NCBI GenBank assembly: GCA_037138855.1 | Contig: JBAXHO010000005.1 | Coordinates: forward strand, 1 to 41,888 | Length of the DNA stretch: 41,888 nt | Origin: JBAXHO01 sp037138855 | GTDB taxonomy: Bacteria > Patescibacteriota > Dojkabacteria > B142 > OLB20 | Direction: 5' to 3' | Shown here: piece by piece, positions 23,828 to 31,688 of the stretch | How the letters are laid out: every line of letters begins with the position of its first letter | Position numbering within the stretch: position 1 is the first letter of the stretch | Translations under genes and position numbers: made by a program | The notes under the pieces: generated by a model | What the model was told of the DNA's origin: nothing | The model's database searches: none | What the model saw: only the letters and a program-made list of their open reading frames with translations

Positions 23828-24388
23828 ATGACTGAAGATAAAAAGTTTGAAACAAAAAATAAATTTGGATCACGCAGACCAGATATGGGTTCTAGAAAAA
23901 GATTTGTAAAAAAGAAAATTGATAATTTGGATCGAAAAATTGTTTCTATCCGAAGAGTTACTCGCGTATACAAAGGTGGTAAACGCATGAGACTTAGTGT
24001 GTTATTAGTTGTTGGTGATAAAAAAGGTCGTGTTGGAGTAGGTCTTGCCAAAGGAGCAGATGTCAAAGCAGCTGAAGAAAAAGCTTTTAATAAAGCCCGA
24101 AAGAATATTATTATTGTTCCTTTAAAAGGCACGACTATCCCTCATGAAATTTTATTTAAAAAGGGTGCTGCTAAGATTTTTTTAAAACCAGCTGCTCCTG
24201 GAACTGGAGTTATTGCTGGAGGATCTCTACGTGCAGTATTAGAACTTGCTGGAGTACAAGATATTTTGACCAAAGTAATTGGTTCATCCAATCCAATTTC
24301 CAATGTTTATGCTACATTTGAAGCATTACAGAATTTAATTTCTCGAAGAACATCTAATGTTAAACAAACTATCCAAAGTAACAACTAA
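23828..24388 (+). CDS. rpsE: 30S ribosomal protein S5 (uS5)
   Basis: The 186-residue S5 has an N-terminal basic extension and the core VSIRRVTRVYKGGKRMRLSVLLVVGD, GVGLAKGADV, PAAPGTGVIAGGSLRAVLELAGVQD. S5 takes part in decoding fidelity. Its end overlaps rplO by 32 bp. No rpmD (uL30) lies between rpsE and rplO, as expected for CPR bacteria. Confidence 0.96.
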   Translation: MTEDKKFETKNKFGSRRPDMGSRKRFVKKKIDNLDRKIVSIRRVTRVYKGGKRMRLSVLLVVGDKKGRVGVGLAKGADVKAAEEKAFNKARKNIIIVPLKGTTIPHEILFKKGAAKIFLKPAAPGTGVIAGGSLRAVLELAGVQDILTKVIGSSNPISNVYATFEALQNLISRRTSNVKQTIQSNN

Positions 24389-24815
24389 ATCAAATCGAAG
24401 AGTAGGTCGAGGATATGGCTCCAAAAAAGGTGGTCATACTTCCGGTCGTGGTACCAAAGGTCAAAAGTCACGTTCAGGTTATCATTCACCAAGACCAGGA
24501 TTTGAAGGAGGTAGTATGCCACTTTCAAGACGTGTTCCTAAATTAAAAGGTTTTTCTCGTGGCTATTTTGATCAAAAAATCACTAAGTTTGTAATTAATG
24601 TTTCAGATTTAAATAATTTTGCAGATGGCAGTAAAGTAGATGTGCTTTCATTAGTAGAGCAAGGTTTAATCAAACCTGGAAGCGGAAACTTTAGTATTAA
24701 AATTTGTGGTAATGGTGAACTAACTAAAAAATTAAATCTGGAAAATCTCTCAGTATCAAAAGCTGCAGAGGAAAAAATTACTGCTAAAGGTGGTAAAATT
24801 CTAATCAATCAATAA
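24357..24815 (+). CDS. rplO: 50S ribosomal protein L15 (uL15)
   Basis: The 152-residue L15 has the Gly-rich N-terminus RRVGRGYGSKKGGHTSGRGTKGQKSRSG, PGFEGGSMPLSRRVPKLKGF and a C-terminal globular part ending KAAEEKITAKGGKILINQ. Its ATG lies inside the last codons of rpsE, giving a 32-bp overlap; the N-terminal MLNKLSK matches the family start, so I keep it. secY follows after 10 bp. Confidence 0.95.
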   Translation: MLNKLSKVTTKSNRRVGRGYGSKKGGHTSGRGTKGQKSRSGYHSPRPGFEGGSMPLSRRVPKLKGFSRGYFDQKITKFVINVSDLNNFADGSKVDVLSLVEQGLIKPGSGNFSIKICGNGELTKKLNLENLSVSKAAEEKITAKGGKILINQ

Positions 24816-24825
24816 AGTTCCTTTT

Positions 24826-26313
24826 ATGAAATCGATTGTTAATTTTTTTACACGAGTAAAGAAGGCTATTACTGCTCCATTCAAGAGACCAATCAGTGGT
24901 CTAAAACGTCAATCCAGCAAACTTTCCCAAAAATTTTCTTTTATCGAAATTTTAAAAAGTAAAGAAATTCGCAAGAAAATTTTATTTACTATCGCCTTGA
25001 TTATTGTCTATCGTGTTCTTGCTGCTGTACCCATGCCCGGAGTAGATATTAGCAAGCTTTTTAGTAATGCTTTTGGCGGTGGTTCTCCTTTAAATAGTAT
25101 TTTTACTATAATCACTGGAGGAAGATTGGACAGTCCTTCTGTAGTGGCGATTGGAATTGGAGGTTATATCAATGCTTCGATTATCATTCAATTGCTTTCC
25201 TCTGTGATTCCCAAACTGGAAGAACTTACCAAAGAAGGTGAACGCGGAAAAAGAATTATCAATCAATACACTAGAATGATCGCTGTTCCCTTATCCATGG
25301 TCCAAGCATATGTCATATATACTGTGGTAAAAAATTTACAGCAAACACAAGGAGTTGATATTGTAGCTGCCAATATTTCGGCTTTTGATGTGATAGTGAT
25401 GGTAGGTACTTTGACCGCAGGAAGTATTATTCTGATGTGGCTGGGAGAATTAATTACAGAATACGGTATTGGTAATGGTATTTCAATTATTTTGACCATC
25501 GGAATTTTGGCTTCTTTGCCCAGTCTTGTGAAAAAAGATCTATCATTTATTAGTCAAGATTGGCAGCTCCTCAAAGATGGTAATTTATATGTTTTATGGA
25601 ATTCAAATTTTAAATTAATATACGCCATTTTGATCGGAATTGTAATTCTAGTCGCTTGGGTAGTCTATATTACAGAAGCAGATAGAAAGATCCCGATTCA
25701 GTATGCACGTCGAATCCGAGGTGCAGAAGGTATGTCCAGTAGTTTTTTGCCTTTGAAGATAAATCAGGCAGGGGTCATGCCTGTAATTTTTGCATCAGCA
25801 ATATTAACTTTTCCTCAGATTATTGCTCAACTATTATTAGCAGCTACCAAATCTGGAACCTGGCTATATAGTTTTGCCACGAAAATTAACACTTCATTTT
25901 TAGGAAAAAATAATTTTAGTGGTGATCTAAAAAGTTTTGTCTCATATGAAGCATTATATTTTTTCTTCATTATTATTTTTGCGTATTTTTATACTTTTGT
26001 TACATTTAAACCCAGTGAAACTAGCGATAATTTAAAGAAAAGTGGCGGTTTTATTCCCGGGCTTCGTCCAGGAAAAGCTACTGAAAATTATATTACCCAG
26101 ATTCTATTAAGATTGACTTTTGTAGGCAGTTTATTTTTAGGCGGTGTAGCATTATTGCCTAGTTTGATACGTTTTACAGAAAAAGGACAGACACTATATA
26201 TCTTAAGTGGTATTGGGGGTACTAGTATTTTGATTATTATTGGAGTGATATTAGAAACCATTCGGCAGATCAAATCATTGACAGTAAGCAAAAGTTACGA
26301 TCAGTATAAATAA
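24826..26313 (+). CDS. secY: Preprotein translocase channel SecY
   Basis: The 495-residue SecY is the membrane channel for protein export. About ten hydrophobic segments are visible; LFTIALIIVYRVLAAVPMPGVD is helix 1 with the conserved YR. GGYINASIIIQLLSSVIP, LGELITEYGIGNGISIIL, ITEADRKIPIQYARR and INQAGVMPVIFASAIL are conserved. A basic N-terminal extension of about 45 residues precedes helix 1. The gene ends 3 bp before a heptamer array, and no adk follows. Confidence 0.96.
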   Translation: MKSIVNFFTRVKKAITAPFKRPISGLKRQSSKLSQKFSFIEILKSKEIRKKILFTIALIIVYRVLAAVPMPGVDISKLFSNAFGGGSPLNSIFTIITGGRLDSPSVVAIGIGGYINASIIIQLLSSVIPKLEELTKEGERGKRIINQYTRMIAVPLSMVQAYVIYTVVKNLQQTQGVDIVAANISAFDVIVMVGTLTAGSIILMWLGELITEYGIGNGISIILTIGILASLPSLVKKDLSFISQDWQLLKDGNLYVLWNSNFKLIYAILIGIVILVAWVVYITEADRKIPIQYARRIRGAEGMSSSFLPLKINQAGVMPVIFASAILTFPQIIAQLLLAATKSGTWLYSFATKINTSFLGKNNFSGDLKSFVSYEALYFFFIIIFAYFYTFVTFKPSETSDNLKKSGGFIPGLRPGKATENYITQILLRLTFVGSLFLGGVALLPSLIRFTEKGQTLYILSGIGGTSILIIIGVILETIRQIKSLTVSKSYDQYK

Positions 26314-26315
26314 AA

Positions 26316-26343
26316 CGGTAATCGGTATCCGGTAATCGGTCAT
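26316..26343. repeat. Four-copy 7-bp run, CGGTAAT family
   Basis: CGGTAAT, CGGTATC, CGGTAAT and CGGTCAT run in register, beginning 2 bp after the secY stop. Confidence 0.85.
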
Positions 26344-26355
26344 CAAATATGCTTT

Positions 26356-26390
26356 CCGATCACCGAGAACCGGTCACCGAACACCGATCA
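26356..26390. repeat. Five-copy 7-bp run, CCGATCA family
   Basis: CCGATCA, CCGAGAA, CCGGTCA, CCGAACA and CCGATCA run in register and end 9 bp before the map ATG. This array and 8441-8471 share the order CCGATCA, variant, CCGGTCA and the same distance to the start codon. Confidence 0.88.
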
Positions 26391-26399
26391 AATTAAACC

Positions 26400-27152
26400 A
26401 TGAGCATTAAAATTAAAACAGCAGAAGATATTGAAAAGATGCGTACAGCCGGAAAGATTCTTGCTGATATTTTGGAAGATTTGAAAACTATGATCAAGCC
26501 CGGGATTTCTACAGGAGATATTAATCGTCGGGCTGAGGTTCTTTGTAAACAAAATCAGGTTATTCCTGCATTTAAGAATTATCATGGTTTTCCGGCAAGT
26601 GTTTGCACCGGGATAGATGATGTAGCTGTACATGGCATTCCCACTGATTCAGAAATTTTGGCAGCAGGACAAATTATTAGTGTGGATATGGGGGTTGTTT
26701 TTCAAGATTTTTTTTCTGATTCAGCTTTTACAGCAGGAGTTGGAAAAATTGATGAACAGGCAGAAAGTTTATTGAATATTACGCAATTAGCTTTGCAAGC
26801 TGCAATAAGTAAGGCGATACCAGGTAATCATATCGGAGATATTGGTGCAGCAATTGAAGCAGTAGCGAGTCTGGCGGGGTTTAGTGTAATTGTAGATATG
26901 ACTGGACATGGCATTGGTCGGGCTTTACATGAAGATCCTTCAATTCCGTGTTTTGGTACTGCCGGTAGAGGGGCTAAAATATCTGCTGGTATGACTTTTG
27001 CTATTGAACCAATGATCAATGAAGGTACTTCAGAATTAATCATTTTAGATGATAATTGGACTACCAAGACAGCTGATGGTGGCAGATCGGCAATCTTTGA
27101 ACATACAATTCTGGTCAGCAAAAATCAACCAGAAATTTTAACAAAAAAATAG
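26400..27152 (+). CDS. map: Methionine aminopeptidase, type I
   Basis: The 250-residue enzyme removes the initiator Met from new proteins in the cytoplasm. The pita-bread fold metal ligands are visible: Asp in ISVDMG, Asp in FSDSAF, His in TGHGIGRALHE, Glu in FAIEPMIN and Glu in IFEHTIL. The substrate-binding His is in AVHGIP. It lies between secY and infA as in many bacteria, but is separated from secY by 86 bp of heptamer repeats. Confidence 0.96.
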   Translation: MSIKIKTAEDIEKMRTAGKILADILEDLKTMIKPGISTGDINRRAEVLCKQNQVIPAFKNYHGFPASVCTGIDDVAVHGIPTDSEILAAGQIISVDMGVVFQDFFSDSAFTAGVGKIDEQAESLLNITQLALQAAISKAIPGNHIGDIGAAIEAVASLAGFSVIVDMTGHGIGRALHEDPSIPCFGTAGRGAKISAGMTFAIEPMINEGTSELIILDDNWTTKTADGGRSAIFEHTILVSKNQPEILTKK

Positions 27153-27173
27153 AGAGAAACACAGGTTTTTATG

Positions 27174-27202
27174 TTGTATACTGTAAAGGCATTTGCTATA
27201 AT
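27174..27202 (+). promoter_or_regulatory. Promoter upstream of infA, TTGTAT-17-TATAAT with extended -10
   Basis: TTGTAT (27174-27179), 17 bp and a perfect TATAAT (27197-27202) preceded by TGC. The start point would be near 27209, just before the hairpin at 27218. The TTGCTATAAT core is repeated exactly at the rnpB promoter. Confidence 0.72.
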
Positions 27203-27217
27203 CACAATGTCCTTAAC

Positions 27218-27242
27218 ATAACTTGTATAAGTTATTTTTTTT
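27218..27242 (+). terminator. Hairpin with T tract between the infA promoter and infA
   Basis: ATAACTT pairs with AAGTTAT around a 4-base loop, then seven T; infA begins 15 bp later. It can serve as terminator for map and, being downstream of the infA promoter, as an attenuator for the alpha operon. Confidence 0.6.
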
Positions 27243-27256
27243 ACGTTTGCCAACAA

Positions 27257-27484
27257 ATGCTTGATTCAAAAAAGAAATTTAAACTAAAAGGGAAAATTAT
27301 TGAGACCTTACCTGGGACAAAGTTTAAAGTAGAAATTGATATCAAGGGCGAAAAAAAAGAAATATTTGGACATATTTCCGGAAAAATGCGAATGAATTAT
27401 ATTAAGTTATTGGTGGGAGATGAAGTAGAAGTAGAGATCTCGCCATATGATTTAACAAAAGGTAGAATTACTTATCGATTTTAA
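27257..27484 (+). CDS. infA: Translation initiation factor IF-1
   Basis: The 75-residue OB-fold protein reads KLKGKIIETLPGTKFKVEI, then IFGHISGKMRMNYIKLLVGDEVEVEISPYDLTKGRITYRF, close to standard IF-1. It binds the A site of the 30S subunit during initiation. It has its own promoter and heads the infA-rpmJ-rpsM-rpsK-rpsD-rpoA-rplQ group. Confidence 0.96.
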   Translation: MLDSKKKFKLKGKIIETLPGTKFKVEIDIKGEKKEIFGHISGKMRMNYIKLLVGDEVEVEISPYDLTKGRITYRF

Positions 27485-27488
27485 AATT

Positions 27489-27617
27489 ATGAAGAAAAAA
27501 GCTTCTGTAAAAATTAGATGTGAACACTGTTATTCTGTTAAACGTCGTGATGGTAAAGGTAAGAAGCGATTGAAAGTATACTGCAAACGTAATAGAAGAC
27601 ATAATCAAACACAGTAA
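27489..27617 (+). CDS. rpmJ: 50S ribosomal protein L36 (bL36), zinc type
   Basis: This 42-residue protein starts MKKKASVKIRCEHC and ends VYCKRNRRHNQTQ. The zinc ligands C11, C14, C32 and H38 are present. The loop between the second and third ligands is 17 residues against about 12 in typical L36, with a basic insertion RRDGKGKKR. It lies 4 bp after infA and 19 bp before rpsM, the standard place. Confidence 0.93.
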   Translation: MKKKASVKIRCEHCYSVKRRDGKGKKRLKVYCKRNRRHNQTQ

Positions 27618-27636
27618 TATTTATTAATTTAAATTT

Positions 27637-28017
27637 ATGGTTCGTATCGCCGGTATCAACTTACCCAACGAAAAAAGAATTGAAATAGCTTTAACATATA
27701 TTTTCGGGATCGGCTTAGCTACATCTAAAAAGATTTTAGTAATGACCAATGTAAATCCTGACATTCGTGTCAAAGATTTGAAAGATGCTGAAGTGAAAAG
27801 GATTTCCAATGCCATGCAAGATCGAACTCTTGAAGGAGAATTAAAACAGCAAGTTTTTTCCAATATCAAACGTCTTAAAGATATTCGCAGTTATCGTGGA
27901 ATCCGTCATAAATTGGGATTACCTGTACGCGGTCAAAATACTAGAAATAATGCTGTAACAAGAAAAGGTAAGAATATTGCTGTGGGTGGTTTGAAACGTA
28001 AATTAGAAAAAACTTAA
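27637..28017 (+). CDS. rpsM: 30S ribosomal protein S13 (uS13)
   Basis: The 126-residue S13 has VRIAGINLPNEKRIEIALTYIFGIG, the helix-two-turn-helix region, and DIRSYRGIRHKLGLPVRGQNTRNNAVTRKGK. It contacts the P-site tRNA and L5. The C-terminal tail IAVGGLKRKLEKT is slightly longer than usual. Confidence 0.96.
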   Translation: MVRIAGINLPNEKRIEIALTYIFGIGLATSKKILVMTNVNPDIRVKDLKDAEVKRISNAMQDRTLEGELKQQVFSNIKRLKDIRSYRGIRHKLGLPVRGQNTRNNAVTRKGKNIAVGGLKRKLEKT

Positions 28018-28048
28018 ATTTTATATCTCAATTTTTTATTAAATAACT

Positions 28049-28495
28049 GTGGGTAAAACTCCTGAAAAGAAAGTTAAAAAAGAAATTAAACCTAAGGCAA
28101 AAGCCAAGGATTCAAAACTGGCTGCTAAAAAAAAGAAAAAAGTTCAAGTAGCTAAAGTTCTTATTACAGTTAGTTCTACATACAACAATACTATTATTTC
28201 AGTAACTGATTATGAAGGTAATGTGCTTGCTTGGAGCTCTCCTGGAGTTGTCGGTTTTTCCGGTTCTAGAAAAAGTACTGCTTTTGCAGCTAGTAAAGCA
28301 GCTGAAGATGCAGTAGCCAAAGCGCAAAAGTATGGAGTACATGAGGCAGCAGTTATTGTAAAAGGTACAGGTATGGGACGACAAGCAGCAGTGAAAGGTA
28401 TTCGCACGGCAGGACTCAAAATTACATCAATTTCTGATTATACTCCGATTCCTCATGGTGGTTCTACTCCTAGAAAGAAACCACGGGGATCCTGA
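28049..28495 (+). CDS. rpsK: 30S ribosomal protein S11 (uS11), GTG start
   Basis: The 148-residue S11 has a Lys-rich N-terminal extension of about 35 residues before the core VLITVSSTYNNTIISVTD, GFSGSRKSTAFAASKAAEDA and ITSISDYTPIPHGGSTPRKK. The usual GPGPGR reads GTGMGR and HNGCRPPK reads HGGSTPRK. The start is GTG; no in-frame ATG lies upstream. It ends with TGA. Confidence 0.95.
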   Translation: MGKTPEKKVKKEIKPKAKAKDSKLAAKKKKKVQVAKVLITVSSTYNNTIISVTDYEGNVLAWSSPGVVGFSGSRKSTAFAASKAAEDAVAKAQKYGVHEAAVIVKGTGMGRQAAVKGIRTAGLKITSISDYTPIPHGGSTPRKKPRGS

Positions 28496-28527
28496 TTTAT
28501 TTTATCACTATCTATTATTAATTTTTT

Positions 28528-29112
28528 ATGGCAAGATATCGCGGACCAAAATGGAGAATAAGTAGAAGAGAAAACTTTGACATTTTTGGCAATGACAAAT
28601 GGAAAAAAAGAGCTTTTCCTCCTGGAATGCATAATACTAAAAAAGGTAGACCATCTAACTATGCTATTCAATTTAGAGAAAAACAAAAATTAAAACGTAT
28701 TTATGGTTTACTGGAAAAACAGTTTAGAAGAATTTATCAAAAGGCCAGTAGAGAAAAAGGTAATACTGGAATACGATTTTTACAATTATTAGAAATGCGA
28801 CTGGATAATGTCTCATACAGATTGGGATATGCTAAATCCAGAAATCAAGCAAGACAATTTGTCTCTCATGGTCATATATTTGTCAATGGCAAAAGAATTA
28901 ATATCCCTTCATATACATTAACAGTAAATGATACAATTGAGTTTGATCCAAAATTTGCTAAAACAGAGGTCAGTAAACTAATTATTGCTGAAACGAAAAA
29001 GTTAAATAAAGTTAGCTGGTTGAACAATGGACAAATAACTATGTTACCTCCTAGAGATACAATTGATCAGGCAATAAGAGAAAATCTCGTAGTTGAATTC
29101 TATTCAAGATAA
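28528..29112 (+). CDS. rpsD: 30S ribosomal protein S4 (uS4), zinc-free type
   Basis: The 194-residue S4 starts MARYRGPKWRISRRENFDIFG. The Cys residues that bind zinc in many S4 proteins are replaced (GPKWRIS), so this is the C-minus form. The S4 RNA-binding domain is clear: LEMRLDNVSYRLGYAKSRNQARQFVSHGHIFVNGKRINIPS. S4 nucleates 30S assembly. Confidence 0.96.
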   Translation: MARYRGPKWRISRRENFDIFGNDKWKKRAFPPGMHNTKKGRPSNYAIQFREKQKLKRIYGLLEKQFRRIYQKASREKGNTGIRFLQLLEMRLDNVSYRLGYAKSRNQARQFVSHGHIFVNGKRINIPSYTLTVNDTIEFDPKFAKTEVSKLIIAETKKLNKVSWLNNGQITMLPPRDTIDQAIRENLVVEFYSR

Positions 29113-29138
29113 AATTTATTTATAAACTTTTTATAAAC

Positions 29139-30086
29139 ATGATTAGCTTAGACAAGTTTAAAGTAAAAAGAATTAAAGAATCTGATGATCACGGAGTTTT
29201 TGAAATTGGTCCATTACCAAGAGGTTATGGTTATACCATCGGGAACTCAGTACGCAGAATATTATTGTCGGCTATCCCTGGAGCTGCAGTTACAGCAGTA
29301 GAGATTGAAGGTGTGAAACATGAGTATTCTTCAATGGATGGAGTGCAGGATGACATTATCGCAATTCTTCTTAAATTAAAAGAATTAGCAGTAAGACTAT
29401 ATTCTGAAGATCCTCAGAAAGTAAAATTACATGTAAAAGGAAAAAAAGGAGAAATTCTGGTTGTAAAGGCTGGAGACTTTGAGCTTCCAAGTGATGTGGA
29501 AATTGTTAATCCGGAATTAGAAATTACTACTTTGACAAAAGATATTGATTTCAAAATGACTCTGACAATTGAACAGGGCATCGGATATGCATATTCTGAT
29601 GAAAATAGACGTAAGGAAATTGGAGTTTTACCTTTGGATTCAATCTTTAGTCCTGTAAAACGTGTGCAAGTAGAAATAGTTAATACACGTTTTGGTCAGG
29701 ATACAGATTTGGATCAGATTAATATTGAAGTGTTTACCAATACTACCGTTACTCCTACCGAAGCTATGTTGAAATCAGCAGAAATCTATGATCAAATTGC
29801 CAATAAATTAGTAGATTTATTTGGTGGCGACTCTTCTTTAAATGAAATTCCTTTGGAAGAGAAAAAAGAGGAAATTGTCGAAGAAGAAAAAATTCTTGTT
29901 AGTCAATTAAATCTTTCCACCCGTCTTACAAATTCTCTACTTAATTCAGGTATAAGTGATTTGAAAGAATTAAAAAACCATACACGTGAAGAATGTACGA
30001 GCTTTCGGGGCATGGGCAAAAAATCAATGACTGAATTAGAAGATATTATGTTAGAAAAAGTTATTAGTTTTGCATCTGAAAAATAA
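29139..30086 (+). CDS. rpoA: RNA polymerase subunit alpha
   Basis: The 315-residue alpha has an N-terminal dimerisation domain (GPLPRGYGYTIGNSVRRILLSAIPGAAVTAVEIEG, EYSSMDGVQDDIIAILLKLK) and a C-terminal domain, residues about 255-315 (LSTRLTNSLLNSGISDLKEL and FRGMGKKSMTELEDIM), joined by an acidic linker (EEKKEEIVEEEK). The C-terminal domain binds UP elements and activators. It lies in the alpha operon between rpsD and rplQ. Confidence 0.97.
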   Translation: MISLDKFKVKRIKESDDHGVFEIGPLPRGYGYTIGNSVRRILLSAIPGAAVTAVEIEGVKHEYSSMDGVQDDIIAILLKLKELAVRLYSEDPQKVKLHVKGKKGEILVVKAGDFELPSDVEIVNPELEITTLTKDIDFKMTLTIEQGIGYAYSDENRRKEIGVLPLDSIFSPVKRVQVEIVNTRFGQDTDLDQINIEVFTNTTVTPTEAMLKSAEIYDQIANKLVDLFGGDSSLNEIPLEEKKEEIVEEEKILVSQLNLSTRLTNSLLNSGISDLKELKNHTREECTSFRGMGKKSMTELEDIMLEKVISFASEK

Positions 30087-30092
30087 ATAATT

Positions 30093-30614
30093 ATGAATAG
30101 CAAACATAAAGTTCCAAAATTAGGTAATAATCGTGGTCATCGTAAAACAGTGATTCGTAATTTACTTAATAGTTTTGTAATTTACGAGCATCTTACTACT
30201 ACCAAAGCTAGATCAAAAGTGATTGTACAGGAATTTGGTAAACTAATGACAACTGCTCGCAGCGAAAATCTGTTATTAGCTGAAAAATCTGTTGCTGTAA
30301 AGCTTTTTGATAAAATTGCGATACGAAAAGTAATGGAAGTATATCGTAAAAGATTTGCAGATCAGCCAACTGGATTGATCAATGTTTATCGTTTGGGACC
30401 GAGAAAAGGTGATGCCGCTGAGATGGTAAAAATCGTGCTTAAAGGTTATGAATATAAAGATGTGGGTAAAACTAAAGTTACCAAGAAAAAGAAGATTGTT
30501 AAATCTAAAAGTGATATGAATAATATTAATCCATCAATTAATCAGACAAACGTGAAGAATCAAGTAGATATCAATTCCACTCAAGGGAAATCAAAATCAA
30601 GATCAGGAATTTAA
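30093..30614 (+). CDS. rplQ: 50S ribosomal protein L17 (bL17) with extended tail
   Basis: Residues 1-120 are standard L17: NSKHKVPKLGNNRGHRKTVIRNLLNSFVIYEHLTTTKARSK, then RLGPRKGDAAEMVKIVLKGYE. The final roughly 50 residues are a Lys/Ser/Asn-rich low-complexity tail of unknown role. It is 6 bp from rpoA and 20 bp from rplM. Confidence 0.95.
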   Translation: MNSKHKVPKLGNNRGHRKTVIRNLLNSFVIYEHLTTTKARSKVIVQEFGKLMTTARSENLLLAEKSVAVKLFDKIAIRKVMEVYRKRFADQPTGLINVYRLGPRKGDAAEMVKIVLKGYEYKDVGKTKVTKKKKIVKSKSDMNNINPSINQTNVKNQVDINSTQGKSKSRSGI

Positions 30615-30634
30615 TATATCATTAACTTTATGCA

Positions 30635-31066
30635 ATGGAGACAAGACAAATAAAAAAAGCTGAGCTTACTAAAAATTGGTATTTAATTGATGCCAAAGGA
30701 GTACGTTTGGGCAAATTAGCCACTAAACTTGCTTCGCTTTTAATTGGTAAAAATAAAGTAACCAAAACAACAAATATGCCCAATGGTGATGCAGTTGTAG
30801 TTATTAATTCTAAACTAGTTGACGTCCATACTACCAAATTAAATAAAAAAATGTATTATCGTCATTCAGGTTATATGGGCGGTCTTAAATCACGTACTTT
30901 AGAAGAAATGCTGGATAAATTTCCCAATCGGGTTATCGAAAAAGCAGTTAAAGGGATGTTACCTCAAAATAAATTAACTCAAAAATTTTTAAATAATCTT
31001 TTTGTTTATGAAAATGAAGAATATAAACAAAAAGCACAAAATCCAATTAAACTTGAAATAAAATAA
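30635..31066 (+). CDS. rplM: 50S ribosomal protein L13 (uL13)
   Basis: The 143-residue L13 has KNWYLIDAKGVRLGKLATKLASLLIGKNK, GDAVVVINSKLVDV, YYRHSGYMGGLKSRTLEEML and AVKGMLPQNKL. L13 is an early 50S assembly protein. It is paired with rpsI 4 bp downstream, as in most bacteria. Confidence 0.96.
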   Translation: METRQIKKAELTKNWYLIDAKGVRLGKLATKLASLLIGKNKVTKTTNMPNGDAVVVINSKLVDVHTTKLNKKMYYRHSGYMGGLKSRTLEEMLDKFPNRVIEKAVKGMLPQNKLTQKFLNNLFVYENEEYKQKAQNPIKLEIK

Positions 31067-31070
31067 GCAC

Positions 31071-31481
31071 ATGACAGAATTAAAAAATAAAAAAAATAGC
31101 TATTTTTATGCTCTTGGCAGAAGAAAAACAGCTACAGCTACCATTAGACTTTTTGCAGGTAAAGGAATTTCTACAGTCGATGATGTCGATATCAAAGAAA
31201 AATATATCAGTAGTTCTGAATTAAATACTGTATTATCTCCATTAACAATTATTGATAAAAAATCCGATTTTTATTTTACTGCTAAAGTAAAAGGTGGTGG
31301 TAAAACCAGTCAAATTGGAGCAATTGTATTAGCTATGTCTCGTGCACTTGTCAAAGCTGACCTTGAATTCAAACCTGTTTTGAAAAAAGCGATGTTCTTG
31401 ATGCGAGATTCCAGAATGGTAGAACGAAAACATACTGGTCACAAAAAAGCCAGAAAGTCAGAACAATATTCCAAGCGTTAA
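31071..31481 (+). CDS. rpsI: 30S ribosomal protein S9 (uS9)
   Basis: The 136-residue S9 has FYALGRRKTATATIRLFAGKG, FTAKVKGGGKTSQIGAIVLAMSRAL and the C-terminal tail ARKSEQYSKR, whose last Arg reaches the P-site tRNA. It ends the ribosomal block. The following 207-bp spacer holds a short GGAATCC repeat run and the PEGA operon promoter. Confidence 0.96.
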   Translation: MTELKNKKNSYFYALGRRKTATATIRLFAGKGISTVDDVDIKEKYISSSELNTVLSPLTIIDKKSDFYFTAKVKGGGKTSQIGAIVLAMSRALVKADLEFKPVLKKAMFLMRDSRMVERKHTGHKKARKSEQYSKR

Positions 31482-31485
31482 AACT

Positions 31486-31506
31486 GGAATCCGAAATATG
31501 GAATCT
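31486..31506. repeat. Short 7-bp run, GGAATCC family
   Basis: GGAATCC, GAAATAT and GGAATCT in register, 5 bp after the rpsI stop. It is a weak member of the family at 4478-4505. Confidence 0.5.
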
Positions 31507-31634
31507 GCGATAATTGGAAATCCTTAAATTCAATTTAGAAATAATTCCTTAATATCCAAATATCCAGCAATTTTTTATGGCTTAGCCCAGTGTCTTGATC
31601 ATTGCTTTCCCTTTATTAATTTCATTTTCCATAA

Positions 31635-31663
31635 TTGCTTTCTTACCAGAGATGCATTATATT
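31635..31663 (+). promoter_or_regulatory. Candidate promoter of the PEGA-VirB4 operon, TTGCTT-17-TATATT
   Basis: TTGCTT (31635-31640) and TATATT (31658-31663) are 17 bp apart, placing the start near 31670, 19 nt before the TTG start codon. The -35 matches the TTGCTG of fusA and tuf. Confidence 0.55.
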
Positions 31664-31688
31664 TATAGTGTATTAAATCATATTTCTC

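Noticed and set aside
5416..28495. UGA recoding (genetic code 25, as in some CPR phyla)
   Set aside because: TGA serves as the stop at natural protein ends, for example in the response regulator, rpsQ and rpsK, and no gene needs in-frame TGA.
31482..31688. Possible tRNA or small gene after rpsI
   Set aside because: No cloverleaf-like conserved TTC or anticodon pattern and no credible reading frame; only a weak repeat run and a promoter are visible.
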